NCBI GenBank assembly: GCA_963727035.1
Contig: CAVSEY010000021.1
Span: 290,218 to 354,217, forward strand
Reading direction: 5' to 3'
DNA: 64,000 nucleotides
Source of the DNA: Rhodoblastus sp963727035
GTDB taxonomy: Bacteria; Pseudomonadota; Alphaproteobacteria; Rhizobiales; Beijerinckiaceae
Part shown: positions 8,152-18,192 of the stretch, piece after piece
Numbering within the stretch: the first letter of the stretch is position 1
Layout: each line of letters begins with the position of its first letter
Notes under the pieces: model-generated
Database searches by the model: none
Told to the model about the DNA's origin: nothing
What the model saw: the letters and a program-made list of their open reading frames with translations, nothing else
Made by a program: the position numbers and the translations under genes

Positions 8152-10095
8152 ATGGTTTCGACACTCGGTCCAGCTACATCGCTGCATTACACGGCGAACG
8201 GCAATTTCGTGAACGGCGTCTACACGCCCGCCACGGATGGCTTCAACCTCGCCGACGTCGGCTCCGCGGACATGCTCAATTACCTGCCGGCGGGCGTCAA
8301 AGGGCTTGTCTATGTCGGCATGACCGACGGCGTGACCGCCGCCTTCAAGGCGCTCGTCGATGCGTGCAAGGGCAACCCGAATCTTTACGGTTTCTACCTC
8401 GCCGATGAACCCGGCGCGAGCGCGACCATCGCGGCCAACCTTAAGGCCGAGGCCGATTACATCCACGCCAATCTGCCCGGCGCCAAAACCTTCATGGTCG
8501 AGCAGAATCTCAGCAGCAACACCACCCCAAGCTATTATTACACGCCCGCGAACACCCATATCGATCTGTTCGGACTCGATCCCTATCCGGTGCAGACCAA
8601 CGTCCCGAACAATCTCGATTACAACATCATCCCGCTGGCAGTCGCCGAGGCGGAAAAGGTCGGCATTCCGCTCGCCGACATCGTGCCCGTCTATCAGGCC
8701 TTCGGCGGCGGCGGCTATTCGACCTATATCCTGCCGACGGCGGCGCAGGAGGAGCAAATTCTGGCGACCTGGGCCTCCGTGGTTCCAACGCCCGCTTTCG
8801 ACTACACCTACAGCTGGGGGTCGCAGAACAGCGACACGGCGCTCAGCAACGATCCCGTGCTTCAGGCGGTGTTCGCCGCACATAATGGCCTCAGCAAATT
8901 TGCAGTTTCGGACAGCCTGCCGAATATCATCGCAAATCTCCCAGGCCTCAACGCCGATTCCACTGTCGCCTCGCTGACAGGAATCTCGGGGACGGCCACG
9001 CTTTCAGGCTACGTCATCAATGCGCCGCGCTTCGCGCTCACGGGCTCGGGAACTGCTCTCACCGTGAAGGAGAACCTGTCCTACCTCGGCGCGCTGACCG
9101 TCGGCGCGGGCGCGACGCTTTCGCTGGCCTCCGGCGACACATTGACGACAACGGGCGCGCTGACGATCAACGGAGCCCTGACTGGCGCGGGCAAGCTTTC
9201 GCAAACAGGCGGCTCCATCGTCTTCGGCTCGGGCGCGGCGTTCAACGTCGCCAACTGGTCGAGCAAGAACGCCAAGATCACGATTGCGGCCTCCAGAACC
9301 TATGCGGGCGTGTTCTCGGCCGGGGCCGGCGCGACGGTGAACCTGTCGGGCGGGAACCTGGTCCTGTCCGGAGCGAACAGCTTCAGCGGCGCGACAGTGA
9401 CAGGCGCGCACGTACTCGTGGACGCGGGAGCGTCAACCGTGTCCGGCCTGACGATCGGCGGGACCACGACCTTTGAAAACGCCAGCACGCTAACGCAGAG
9501 CGGCGGGACGGTGACGGTTGGCGATGCGAGCGGCGTCGCCGCAATCCTGTTCAACGCCGCGCCGGGAACCTATAAAATCGCCGACAACAGCGGCGTCGCC
9601 CATGGGACGTCGACCGCCTCGCTGTTCGCCAATAACGGACTGTTCGAGAAGACGGGCGGGACCGGAACGAGCGTGATCGCGCCGCGTTTCTATAACGGCC
9701 ATGCCGTGTCGGTCAGTTCCGGGACGCTGGACTTCACCGGAGCAGTCACGGGAACCGGAACGGACACGATCTCGGGGGGCGCGACGCTGAAGTTCGACTC
9801 GACGGTGGGACCGGGCCAGACCATCGCCTTCTCGGGCTCGAACAATGTGCTCGACCTGACCGATCCAACCGGCTTCTCAGGCTCGATCAGCGGCTTTGCC
9901 AAGACCGACACGATCGACTTCGCGGGCGCCTGGTCCTTGCTGAGCGTGACGCAGAACAGCGCCCATACCCTGTCGACGCTGACGCTCAGCAGCGGCGCGG
10001 CCACCGACATTGTCCATCTGGTCGGCGCCTACGCCAAGACGGATTTCACCCTCGCCGCCGGAGCGGGAAGCACCACCATCCTTGGCCATGTGTGA
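8152..10095 (+). CDS. Large surface/secreted protein: glycosidase-like barrel plus beta-solenoid repeats
   Basis: A 647-residue protein without a visible Sec signal. Residues 1 to about 245 look like a TIM-barrel glycosidase: NLYGFYLADEPG (D85, E86), LFGLDPYPV and an aromatic-rich segment. From about 260 on there are Gly/Thr/Ser/Ala repeats (GALTVGAGATLSLASGDTL and similar) typical of beta-solenoids of autotransporter or type I-secreted adhesins. The end, SGSISGFAKTDTIDF...TTILGHV, resembles the last module of type I-secreted repeat proteins. No secretion genes are adjacent. Codon use is more ACG/GCG-rich in the repeat part. Function could be matrix adhesion or polysaccharide processing. That is inference. 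Confidence 0.7.
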   Translation: MVSTLGPATSLHYTANGNFVNGVYTPATDGFNLADVGSADMLNYLPAGVKGLVYVGMTDGVTAAFKALVDACKGNPNLYGFYLADEPGASATIAANLKAEADYIHANLPGAKTFMVEQNLSSNTTPSYYYTPANTHIDLFGLDPYPVQTNVPNNLDYNIIPLAVAEAEKVGIPLADIVPVYQAFGGGGYSTYILPTAAQEEQILATWASVVPTPAFDYTYSWGSQNSDTALSNDPVLQAVFAAHNGLSKFAVSDSLPNIIANLPGLNADSTVASLTGISGTATLSGYVINAPRFALTGSGTALTVKENLSYLGALTVGAGATLSLASGDTLTTTGALTINGALTGAGKLSQTGGSIVFGSGAAFNVANWSSKNAKITIAASRTYAGVFSAGAGATVNLSGGNLVLSGANSFSGATVTGAHVLVDAGASTVSGLTIGGTTTFENASTLTQSGGTVTVGDASGVAAILFNAAPGTYKIADNSGVAHGTSTASLFANNGLFEKTGGTGTSVIAPRFYNGHAVSVSSGTLDFTGAVTGTGTDTISGGATLKFDSTVGPGQTIAFSGSNNVLDLTDPTGFSGSISGFAKTDTIDFAGAWSLLSVTQNSAHTLSTLTLSSGAATDIVHLVGAYAKTDFTLAAGAGSTTILGHV

Positions 10096-10284
10096 GCGAG
10101 AACAAGAAACATAGTTGGCCGCGGCGGAGGCGTTTTTTCACCGCCGGTCGCCGCTGATTCCGCCGCGCCGGCGAAATAGCCGCTTCGGGTTGCGACGCCG
10201 CTGTTCGTGGGTTGACGTTGTGCGTCGGCAATGGGTCGAACTCGGACTCTGGACCAGCCAGCTACGAATTTCCGGATGTGGCGC

Positions 10285-10767
10285 CTAGCCGAGCGCCTTC
10301 TCGATATCGTCGGCAATGTCCTCCGGCTTGTCATTGGGCGCGTAGCGCCTCAAAATCTTGCCGTCGCGGCCCACCAGAAATTTGGTGAAATTCCATTTGA
10401 TCGCCTCTGTCCCCAACAGGCCGGGCGCCGCTTTTTTCAAGGCGCGGTAGAGCGGATGGGCGTTGTCGCCATTGACCTCGATCTTGGCGAACATCGGAAA
10501 GGTCACGCCAAAATTGAACGCGCAGAAATTTTTGATCTCGGCCTCGTCGCCCGGCTCCTGATGGCCGAACTGGTCGCAGGGAAAGCCGAGCGCCTCGAAG
10601 CCGCGCGCGGAAAAACGCTTATACAGCGCCTCCAGCCCGGCATATTGCGGGGTGAAGCCGCATTTGCTGGCGACATTGACGATGAGAAGGACCCTGCCGC
10701 CAAAATCGGCCATGGTCCGGACCGAGCCATCGATGGTTCGGACCTCGATTTTTGAGAACTCGGTCAC
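10285..10767 (-). CDS. Glutathione peroxidase family protein
   Basis: A 160-residue thiol peroxidase of the glutathione peroxidase family. The peroxidatic cysteine Cys36 is in NVASKCGFTPQY, the second motif LGFPCDQFGHQEPG holds Cys64 and the conserved Gln, and WNFTKFLV (W125, N126) completes the catalytic site. The catalytic residue is Cys, not selenocysteine. It reduces hydrogen or lipid peroxides, probably via thioredoxin. It lies between the repeat protein and the exopolysaccharide cluster and is transcribed in the same direction as the Wzc-like gene. Confidence 0.93.
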   Translation of the reverse strand: MTEFSKIEVRTIDGSVRTMADFGGRVLLIVNVASKCGFTPQYAGLEALYKRFSARGFEALGFPCDQFGHQEPGDEAEIKNFCAFNFGVTFPMFAKIEVNGDNAHPLYRALKKAAPGLLGTEAIKWNFTKFLVGRDGKILRRYAPNDKPEDIADDIEKALG

Positions 10768-10793
10768 GCCATATTCTCCGCGAGAAAAACGGA

Positions 10794-13110
10794 TTATGCC
10801 GCCATTTCGACGATTTCGCCAAGCGAATCGCGCCCGGCGAGCACAACCATGCGCGCCCCGGCGGCGGCGAAATCGTCGGACAGGAAGCTGCGCGCCCGCG
10901 CGTCTTCGGCATAGATCAATGTGAGATCGGCCTCGCGCGCGATCCGCGCCGCCTCGTCGCCGGCGCCCGCCGCGACGAGGGCGAAATCATAGGTCGCATG
11001 GAGCGCGTCGAGCACGAGATCGGTATCGGCCGGCGCGGCCTCGACAGGTCCGCCCGACTGAATGATGTGCAGTCGCGAAGCGCCGTCGCGGTAGATGGTT
11101 TCGGCGAAAGACGCCTCGCCTGACAGCAGCTGCGCCAGCCCCGGCTGGACCTCGTCGAAAAGATCGTCGTCAAGATCGTTGGCCAGAGCCGATTCGAGCT
11201 CGGCCGCCAAAGCCGGATCGGAATCGTCGACTTGCACCAGGATCGCGCGGCCTTCGCGGGCCAGCGCCCGGGCAAGCGCCAGCGCGGCGCAGGCGTGAGC
11301 CGAATCGGCATCGCTCACCACCAGGATCTTGGCGCCGCCGGCGGGCGCGGTCTCGGCAATGCGCTTGACCAGGGCGCGTGCGGCGCCGGTCCGGGCCGGG
11401 AACGGCGAACCCGGCGCGTCGGCCATTTCGGGCGCGTCCTCCGCCTCGGGCGCGAAGGCGGCGAGGGCGTCGGCTGTTGCGTCATGTTGCCGCGCGCGCG
11501 CCGGCGCCGGCGCCTTCGCCTCGTCTTCCTGCAGGACGGCGGGCGCGCCGAATTCCGCCGCCGCCTGCCGGAGCCGCCGGAAAAAGCCCGGCTTCGGCTC
11601 GGCCGCCGCGCCGCCTTCGCCGAATGCGGCGACGGCGCGCTTGAGGTCGTCGATCGAGGCGTGTTCATGCCGCGCGTCCGGCGCCGGCTCCGCCGGCCTG
11701 CGGCGCCGCCCGCCCGATATTTCGCTCGCGATCACCAAGGCGACCGGGAAGAACAGGCCGGCCAGGGTTGCGAAAATGATGATCGGCAGCTTTTTGGGAA
11801 AGGCCGGCTGGCTCGGCGCCAGAGCGCGCGAAATGATGCGGGCGTCGGGGGGCGCGGAATCGGCGAAGTCGCGGGCAAGCGCGGCCTGATATTTGGACGA
11901 GAGGCTGGCCAGCTGGTCCTTCAGGGTTTTGGAATCGCGCTGCAGTTCGAGCAATTTGGCGGCGTCGACGTTGGAGGCGCCGACCGCGCTCTTCTGCGCT
12001 TCGAGCAAGGCCTCGAGATTGGCGACGCGGGCCGCGGCGACACGGGCGTCGTCCTCGTAGCCGCGCGCGGCCTTGTCCACCGCCAGGCGCAATTGCGCGT
12101 CGAGGTCGCTCAGCTGGCCTTGAAGCTCCTTGATGCGCGGATGGCCTGGCAGAAGCGTCCGCAACTCCGCCGCGAGCTGCGCGCGCACCGCCACGCGCTG
12201 GTCGGAGATCCGTCGCACCAGATCGCTTTTGGCGATGTCGCCGACGTCCGCGAGGCGACCCATTTTCAGCAGATCGCGCAAGATATTCGCCTTGGCCTGC
12301 GCGTCCGAATGCGCGGCGCGCGCCTCCGCGAGCCGGGTCGCGATCTCGCCGAGCTGCTGGGTCGGCACGGTGGTCTGTCCGGCGCTCTCGTAAAGCCCGG
12401 TCTGGGCGCGGAAAGCCTCGACCTTGGCGTCGGCTTCGGCCACCTTGGTCTCCAGCGAGGCGATCAGGGGCTTGAGCGCCTCGGCCGCCTGATGCGCCTC
12501 CGCGCGCTTGGCCTGCGACTTCATGTCGATATAAAGTTCGGCCACCGCATTGGCGCCGCGCGCGGCGAGGTCGGGGTCGCGCGACGAAAACTCGATTTGC
12601 AGCACCCGCGTCTTGGACGGCGACATCACCGTCAGATGATCGATGAAATTGGTCAGCAGCCGATCCCCGACCGGCTGGTCGGCCGGGCCCGCGCATGAGG
12701 CCGAGCAGGACCAGCGGCCGCGTCAAAAGGTTCAGGCCTCCGGCCGCCGGATCGAATTCCGGATTGCCCTGAAGATGAAGCTCCTGGACCGCCCTGCGCG
12801 CGAGATCGCGCGAGGTGAGAATCTGGATCTGGCTGTTGATCGCCGATTCGTCGAGCGCGTCGCCCACTTCCGCGCGCGCGCCCTCCGGCCCCGCGCTGGT
12901 GAAATAGCTCTCCTGATTCTCGATCAGGATGCGGGATTCGGCGACATAGCGCGGCTTGACGACGGTCACGAACATGGCCGCGGCCGCCGCCGCGCCCAGC
13001 ATGACGCTCAGGATCAGGCGCTTCCTGCGTCCCAGCGCGGCCGCGACGCCGCCGAGGTCGATCTCGTCCCGGCCGTCATCCAACTCGAAATCGCTTTGCC
13101 GCGCGTTCAT
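10794..13110 (-). pseudogene. Wzc/ExoP-like exopolysaccharide chain regulator with degenerate kinase domain, frameshifted
   Basis: The N-terminal frame has a Wzz domain with its first membrane helix (LILSVMLGAAAAAAMFVTVV) and runs to about 12690. There the frame changes and continues SPSKTRVLQIEFSSRDPDLA, then a long coiled coil, a second membrane helix (LPIIIFATLAGLFFPVALVI) and a C-terminal domain. That domain aligns with BY-kinases but lacks Walker A: KILVVSDADSAHACAALALA has no GKS/T. ILVQVDDSDP replaces the acidic A' motif. The span is 3n+1 bases. Such proteins control chain length and export with Wza. The start at 13110 (MNARQSDFELDD) is preferred over 13134. Confidence 0.78.
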
Positions 13111-13269
13111 TCCCTGCTCCCGCAACGCCGGCACTTTAGGACATCTATGGTTGAAGCAATGTTAATCCCGCGCAGGATGCGATGGTTAATGGCAAAGCTT
13201 TGTTAACCATAAACGCCTAGTTTCGCCGCCAGCGCCGAACCCACGGCGCGCGCTCGTCGGGTACTTGTC

Positions 13270-13827
13270 ATGCGCCGAATCCTGCTGCTCGCCTGTCTCC
13301 TCCTGCCGGTCGCCCTCCAGGGCTGCGCCGAACGGCGGATTCCGGGAGAATTCCAGGCCTATGCCGATACGCCTTATACACTTGGCGCGGGCGACCGCGT
13401 GCGGGTGATCGTGTTCGGGCAGGATTCGCTCAGCAATTCCTATGCGGTCGAAAGCTCGGGCAACATCGCCATGCCGCTGATCGGCTTGGTCCACGCCGCC
13501 GGACGAACCCCGTCCCAGCTCGCGGGCGAGATCGAGACGCGGCTGCGCGCCGGCTATATCCGCGAACCGCGCGCCTCGGTCGAGGTCGAGGCCTATCGCC
13601 CCTTCTTCATCCTCGGCGAGGTCACCACCGCCGGCCAGTATCCCTTCGTCAACGGCATGAGCGTCGAGACGGCCGTGGCGATCGCCGGCGGCTATACGCC
13701 GCGCGCGCGCAAGGACGAGGCCCAGCTCACCCGCACGGAAGGCGACCGCACCGCGACAGCCGACGTTCCGGTGACCGTGCCGGTGCGCCCCGGCGACACG
13801 ATCTACATTCCCGAGCGGTACTTCTGA
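13270..13827 (+). CDS. Polysaccharide export outer-membrane lipoprotein (Wza-like)
   Basis: A 185-residue polysaccharide biosynthesis/export protein. A lipoprotein signal peptide ends in the lipobox LQGC (Cys19). A Poly_export domain (YTLGAGDRVRVIVFGQ) and one SLBB-like domain (FFILGEVTTAGQYPFVNGM) follow, ending with DTIYIPERYF. It would form, with the divergently transcribed Wzc-like protein, the outer-membrane part of the export channel. It is shorter than E. coli Wza, as usual for alphaproteobacterial homologues. It is divergent from the Wzc-like gene across a 159-bp gap. Confidence 0.88.
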   Translation: MRRILLLACLLLPVALQGCAERRIPGEFQAYADTPYTLGAGDRVRVIVFGQDSLSNSYAVESSGNIAMPLIGLVHAAGRTPSQLAGEIETRLRAGYIREPRASVEVEAYRPFFILGEVTTAGQYPFVNGMSVETAVAIAGGYTPRARKDEAQLTRTEGDRTATADVPVTVPVRPGDTIYIPERYF

Positions 13828-13971
13828 AACGCAAGCCAATTCTTAAATAAAGGTAAATATCGAAAAGTCTCGCCGTTCCGCGTTTCCGCATTTTTTCATA
13901 TTTCCTTCAAGTTGTATGATCCTGCATCGAACCGGCGCGGCGACGACCCGCCGGCCAAGGCGGTGATCGAC

Positions 13972-15417
13972 ATGCGACACGGACCACCGGCGGAAGCCGT
14001 CAGCGCTCATCGACGCAAGGCGTCCTTTTACGGCTTTGCTTTGACCGCTGCGGCGCGCCTGGGGGAATTCGCCGCCCTGCTGCTGCTCGGGCTCGCGCTG
14101 CGCCAGGGTCGCGCGGCGGGCGAACAGGCCGCGCCGATTTTCGTCGCGCCTTTCGTCGTGGCCGCCTTTGCGCTTCTCGCGCGCGCCAACGGCGCCTATG
14201 GGCTCGCCATCCTGCGCGCGCCCTTCCAGGGCTTCCTGCGCGCCGCCGGGGCCTGGACCGGCGCCGCCTTCGCCGTCCTGGCCATTGGCTTCATCTTCGG
14301 CGCCCCGGGACTTTCGCCGCGCGGCTGGCTGGGCCTCTGGCTGGCGGCGGGCCTGCCCTGCCTGTTGGGGCTCCGCTTCCTGACCGCTTTCGCCGCCTCC
14401 CTGATGGCGCGCCTCGGAAAGCTCGACCGCTATGTCGTGATCGTCGGCGGCGGCCCGCTGGCGGAGGATCTTCTTGGCGAACTCACCAATGAGTCCCTCT
14501 GCGACGTGCGCATTCTCGGCCTGTTCGACGATCGCGGCGACGACCGCGCCCCGGACGTCGTCGCCGGCTTTCCCAAGCTCGGGACGATCGACGACCTGAT
14601 CGCCTTCGCCCGCAACGTCCGCGTCGATCAGATCCTGTTCGCCCTGCCGGTCCACGCCGAGGCGCGCATTCTCGAAATCCTGCGCCGTCTGTGGGTTCTG
14701 CCGATCGACATCCGGCTCGCGGCCCACGCCAATCGCCTGCGCTTCCGCCCCCGCGCCTATTCCTTCCTCGGCGACGTGCCCCTGTTCGACCTGATCGACA
14801 AGCCGATGTCGGAATCGGCGATCGTCGTCAAAGCCGTGTTCGACCGCGTGGTCGGCCTGGCTTTGATCACGCTCCTCGCGCCGGTGATGCTGGCGGTGGC
14901 GGCCGGAGTGAAACTGTCGTCGCCGGGGCCGGTGCTGTTCCGCCAGGAAAGGTTCGGCTTCAACAACGAGAAGATCAGGATCTACAAGTTCCGCTCGCTC
15001 TATGTCGACCAGTGCGACCGGGGCGCCTGCCGTCAGGTGACGCGCCACGATCCGCGCGTGACCCCTTTCGGCCGCTTCATCCGGCGCGCCTCGCTCGACG
15101 AATTGCCGCAATTGTTCAATGTGCTCAAAGGCGAGCTTTCACTCGTCGGGCCGCGCCCCCATGTGGTCAACGCCACGGTGGCCGGCCAGGCCTATGAGGA
15201 GATTGTCGACGGCTATTTCGCCCGCCACAAGGTCAAGCCGGGCCTGACCGGCTGGGCGCAGATCAACGGCTGGCGCGGCGAGACCGACACGCTGGAGAAA
15301 ATCCAGCGCCGGGTCGATTACGATCTCGACTATATCGAGAACTGGTCGATCTGGTTCGACCTCCGCATCCTCGCCCTGACGCCATTCGCTCTCGCGAGCG
15401 GCCGCAACGCCTATTGA
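13972..15417 (+). CDS. Undecaprenyl-phosphate sugar phosphotransferase (WcaJ/PssY-like)
   Basis: A 481-residue polyisoprenyl-phosphate hexose-1-phosphate transferase that starts repeat-unit assembly. Four N-terminal membrane helices are followed by a CoA-binding-like Rossmann region (YVVIVGGGPLAEDLLGEL) and a fifth hydrophobic segment (LALITLLAPVMLAVAAGV). The bacterial sugar transferase core has FRQERFGFNNEKIRIYKFRS, ASLDELPQLFNVLKGELSLV and GPRPH. An in-frame ATG at 13912 exists. I chose 13972 because AAGGCGG lies 8 nt before it. It heads the glycosyltransferase genes to its right. Confidence 0.9.
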   Translation: MRHGPPAEAVSAHRRKASFYGFALTAAARLGEFAALLLLGLALRQGRAAGEQAAPIFVAPFVVAAFALLARANGAYGLAILRAPFQGFLRAAGAWTGAAFAVLAIGFIFGAPGLSPRGWLGLWLAAGLPCLLGLRFLTAFAASLMARLGKLDRYVVIVGGGPLAEDLLGELTNESLCDVRILGLFDDRGDDRAPDVVAGFPKLGTIDDLIAFARNVRVDQILFALPVHAEARILEILRRLWVLPIDIRLAAHANRLRFRPRAYSFLGDVPLFDLIDKPMSESAIVVKAVFDRVVGLALITLLAPVMLAVAAGVKLSSPGPVLFRQERFGFNNEKIRIYKFRSLYVDQCDRGACRQVTRHDPRVTPFGRFIRRASLDELPQLFNVLKGELSLVGPRPHVVNATVAGQAYEEIVDGYFARHKVKPGLTGWAQINGWRGETDTLEKIQRRVDYDLDYIENWSIWFDLRILALTPFALASGRNAY

Positions 15418-15492
15418 CCCCGACGAAGGCGGCCGACCTCTCTTTTTTAACACTCGTCATTTAAAACAGCGCCGTTGCGGAACCACGTCCAG

Positions 15493-16653
15493 ATGCTTTC
15501 GAGAGAACCGAGCCTGCGCATCCTCCACGTGCTCAGGTCGCCTGTCGGCGGCCTTTTCCGCCATGTGCTGGACCTGGCGCGGGAACAGTCGGCGCGCGGC
15601 CACGCCGTCGGGATGATCACGGATTCGCTCACCGGCGGCGACGCCGCAACCCGTGAAATCGCGCAAATCGCGCCGCTGCTGCGGCTTGGCGTCGAGCGCC
15701 TTCCCATGCGCCGCAAGCCGCATGCGAGCGATCTCTGGGCGCTTGCCCGCGTGTGCCGCGAAATCGCCCGGCTCAAACCCGACGTCGTCCACGGCCATGG
15801 CTCGAAGGGCGGCTTTTACGCCAGAGCCTCGGGCTTCGTTCCCGGCCTGGGCGATCCCTTGCGCGTCTATACGCCCCATGGCGGCAGTTTTCATCAGCAG
15901 CCGGGCTATCGGCTGTATATGGCGGTCGAGCGGCTCGTCGCCGGCCAGACCGACGTCCTGGCGTTCGAGAGCGATTTCATCGCCGGCGAATATTCCAGGG
16001 GCGTCGGGACGACGCGAGCGCTGAAGCGGGTCGCCAAGAACGGGTTGCGCCCCGCGGAATTCACGCCCGTCGCCGCCAAGCCGGGCGCGGCGGAGTTCCT
16101 CTATATCGGCGAACTCTCAGCCTACAAGGGAGTCGACACGCTGATCGAGGCCCTGGCCGCGCTCCATCGCGCGGGGAATGACGAGGCGCGTCTCGCCATT
16201 GTCGGCTCGGGCTGCGAACTCGAACGCCTCGCCGGCATGGTCGAAAATCTCGACCTGAACCGCTCGGTCGCCTTTTTCGGCGCCCTGCCCGCCCGTGAGG
16301 CCTTTCAACTTGGCCGGATCGTCGTCGCGCCGAGCCGCGCCGAGTCCCTGCCCTATCTCGTCATGGAGGCGATCGCCGCCGACAAGACCGTCATCGCCAC
16401 CGCTGTCGGCGGCATGCCCGAGATTTTCGGGCCCTTGAGCGACCGCCTGATTCCGCGCGACGACCGCCAAGCGCTGGCGCGGGCGATGGCCGCCGCCCTG
16501 CGGCGCGACGCGCAAGAAGCCGCCGCGGAACGCGCGGAATTGTCCCGCCATATCGCGGCCCATTTCAGCGTCGAGGCCATGACGGATTCCGTTCTCGCCG
16601 CCTATCGCGCGGGCCTGGCGCGCAAGGGCCACGTGGCGGAGGCCGGCCCATGA
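15493..16653 (+). CDS. Glycosyltransferase family 4
   Basis: A 386-residue GT-B glycosyltransferase. The N-terminal donor/acceptor domain opens LRILHVLRSPVGGLFRHVLD. The C-terminal GT4 domain has FLYIGELSAYKGVDTLIEAL, VVAPSRAESLPYLVMEAIA and the E-x7-E region near GGMPEIFGP. It adds a sugar to the lipid-linked repeat unit at the cytoplasmic face. The start is the ATG at 15493; an upstream TTG is possible. Its stop overlaps the next gene's start by 4 bp, so translation is coupled. Confidence 0.9.
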   Translation: MLSREPSLRILHVLRSPVGGLFRHVLDLAREQSARGHAVGMITDSLTGGDAATREIAQIAPLLRLGVERLPMRRKPHASDLWALARVCREIARLKPDVVHGHGSKGGFYARASGFVPGLGDPLRVYTPHGGSFHQQPGYRLYMAVERLVAGQTDVLAFESDFIAGEYSRGVGTTRALKRVAKNGLRPAEFTPVAAKPGAAEFLYIGELSAYKGVDTLIEALAALHRAGNDEARLAIVGSGCELERLAGMVENLDLNRSVAFFGALPAREAFQLGRIVVAPSRAESLPYLVMEAIAADKTVIATAVGGMPEIFGPLSDRLIPRDDRQALARAMAAALRRDAQEAAAERAELSRHIAAHFSVEAMTDSVLAAYRAGLARKGHVAEAGP

Positions 16654-18050
16654 CCGAGATCGGACTCGCTCCGGGCAAGCCGCCGCCGTTCGCCGCCCCC
16701 CGCGTGACTTTCGATTACCGCAAGCTGGTCAACGGCTTGTTCTGGCTGGCGGTGGCCAGCGGCTCGATCGTGTTCATCGAACCCGCGCCCTATGACATTC
16801 TCATCCTGATCACCATCGCGCTCTGGGGCTTCGGCGGCTTCACCATCCACCGCGCCGTGCTGCCCTACGTTTTCCTCCTCCTGCTGTGGGCGCTGGGCGG
16901 CTATATCGCCCTCGTCCCCTATTGGAACGAGGACGACCCGGTCGGCTATATGTCCCATACGATCTTCATCATCACCACCGGCGTGTTCTTTGCGCTCTTC
17001 CTGACCAACCAGACCTCGCGCCGGGCCGAACTCCTGCTCTCGGCCTATGCCGTCTCCTGCGTCCTCGCCGCGGCGATCGCGGTGACGACCTGGTTCGCGG
17101 CTTTCGACGGGAACGGAGACTGGGTCAGGGACGGGCGCGCCATGGCGCCGTTCAAGGACCCGAACGTGCTCGGCTCCTACATGGTCCTCGGCCTCCTTTA
17201 TCTGGTTCAGCGCCTGCTGCTCGGCCGCGCCCGCTACTGGTGGGCGGTCCTGCCAAGCCTCGCCTTGATCCTCGCCGCCCTGTTCCTGTCGTTCTCGCGC
17301 GGCTCCTGGGGCGCTGCGGTGGTCTCGACGGCGATGGTCGTCGCCTTCCTCGTCAAGACCGCGGATTCGCGCCGCATGCGGCTGCGGATCGTCGCCGGCG
17401 CGGCGGGCGTCGTCCTGACGGTCTTCGTCGGGATCATGGGCGCGCTGAGCCAGCCCGACGTCCGCGACTTCTTTTTCCAGCGCGCCCACGCCGAACAGGA
17501 TTACGACAGCGGGCCGAACGGGCGCTTCGGCAACCAGGCGCGCTCAATTCCCATGCTGCTCGATCGGCCCAACGGCTTCGGGCCTTTGCGCTTCCGCCTC
17601 ACCTTCGGGCTGGAGCCGCATAATTCCTATATCGACGCCTTCGCCTCCGAAGGCTGGCTCGGCGGCTTCTGCTTTCTCTCCCTCGCCGTTTCGACCATTT
17701 TCGTCGGTTTCCGGCAAAGCCTGACGCGGCATCCCTGGATGCGCCAGTCGCAGGTCCTGTTCGCCGCGACCTTCGCCTTCCTTCTTCAGGCCTTGCAGAT
17801 CGACATCGGCCACTGGCGCATGTTCTTCGTTTCGCTCGGCGGGCTCTGGGGGATCGAGGCGGCGCGGCGGCGCTGGCTTGCGGAGGAGGAAAAATCGAGC
17901 ACGCATTTCTCACACGGGGCCGACCTGCGTTGCGATTTCGACAAGTCGAACGCAAGGAGGGCGGCGAAAAGCGTATGGGGTCATACGGTTGAGCCGCCCG
18001 ACGCGGCGGGCGGCCGTCGAAATGCAACCCGAAGGGCCAGCGGAAGGTGA
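16650..18050 (+). CDS. O-antigen ligase/polymerase family membrane protein
   Basis: A 466-residue protein with about ten membrane helices. The Wzy_C/O-antigen ligase signature is in LFLSFSRGSWGAAVV and a large periplasmic loop includes GFGPLRF...GLEPHNSYIDAFASEGWLGG. In this context it is most likely the repeat-unit polymerase (Wzy-like). The last about 50 residues are hydrophilic and Arg-rich and are not conserved in appearance, so the true end of the folded protein is near W-L-A-E-E-E. It overlaps the upstream glycosyltransferase by 4 bp. Confidence 0.88.
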   Translation: MTEIGLAPGKPPPFAAPRVTFDYRKLVNGLFWLAVASGSIVFIEPAPYDILILITIALWGFGGFTIHRAVLPYVFLLLLWALGGYIALVPYWNEDDPVGYMSHTIFIITTGVFFALFLTNQTSRRAELLLSAYAVSCVLAAAIAVTTWFAAFDGNGDWVRDGRAMAPFKDPNVLGSYMVLGLLYLVQRLLLGRARYWWAVLPSLALILAALFLSFSRGSWGAAVVSTAMVVAFLVKTADSRRMRLRIVAGAAGVVLTVFVGIMGALSQPDVRDFFFQRAHAEQDYDSGPNGRFGNQARSIPMLLDRPNGFGPLRFRLTFGLEPHNSYIDAFASEGWLGGFCFLSLAVSTIFVGFRQSLTRHPWMRQSQVLFAATFAFLLQALQIDIGHWRMFFVSLGGLWGIEAARRRWLAEEEKSSTHFSHGADLRCDFDKSNARRAAKSVWGHTVEPPDAAGGRRNATRRASGR

Positions 18051-18192
18051 TGACAGTGTGCGTCGAACGGCTTGGCCGATGCGCCACATCGGCCCGCGCC
18101 ATTCTCCTACCCTGTCATCACCTTGCGCTGGCGCAGGCCGACCCCGGTGAGAAATGCGCTAGCCCTTCGCGGCGACGGATTCTGGAGAAAGC

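Noticed and set aside
10096..10284. A possible tRNA-like stretch (GGGTCGAACTC) before the glutathione peroxidase gene
   Set aside because: No cloverleaf with a 7-bp acceptor stem can be built around it; the match to a T-loop is by chance.
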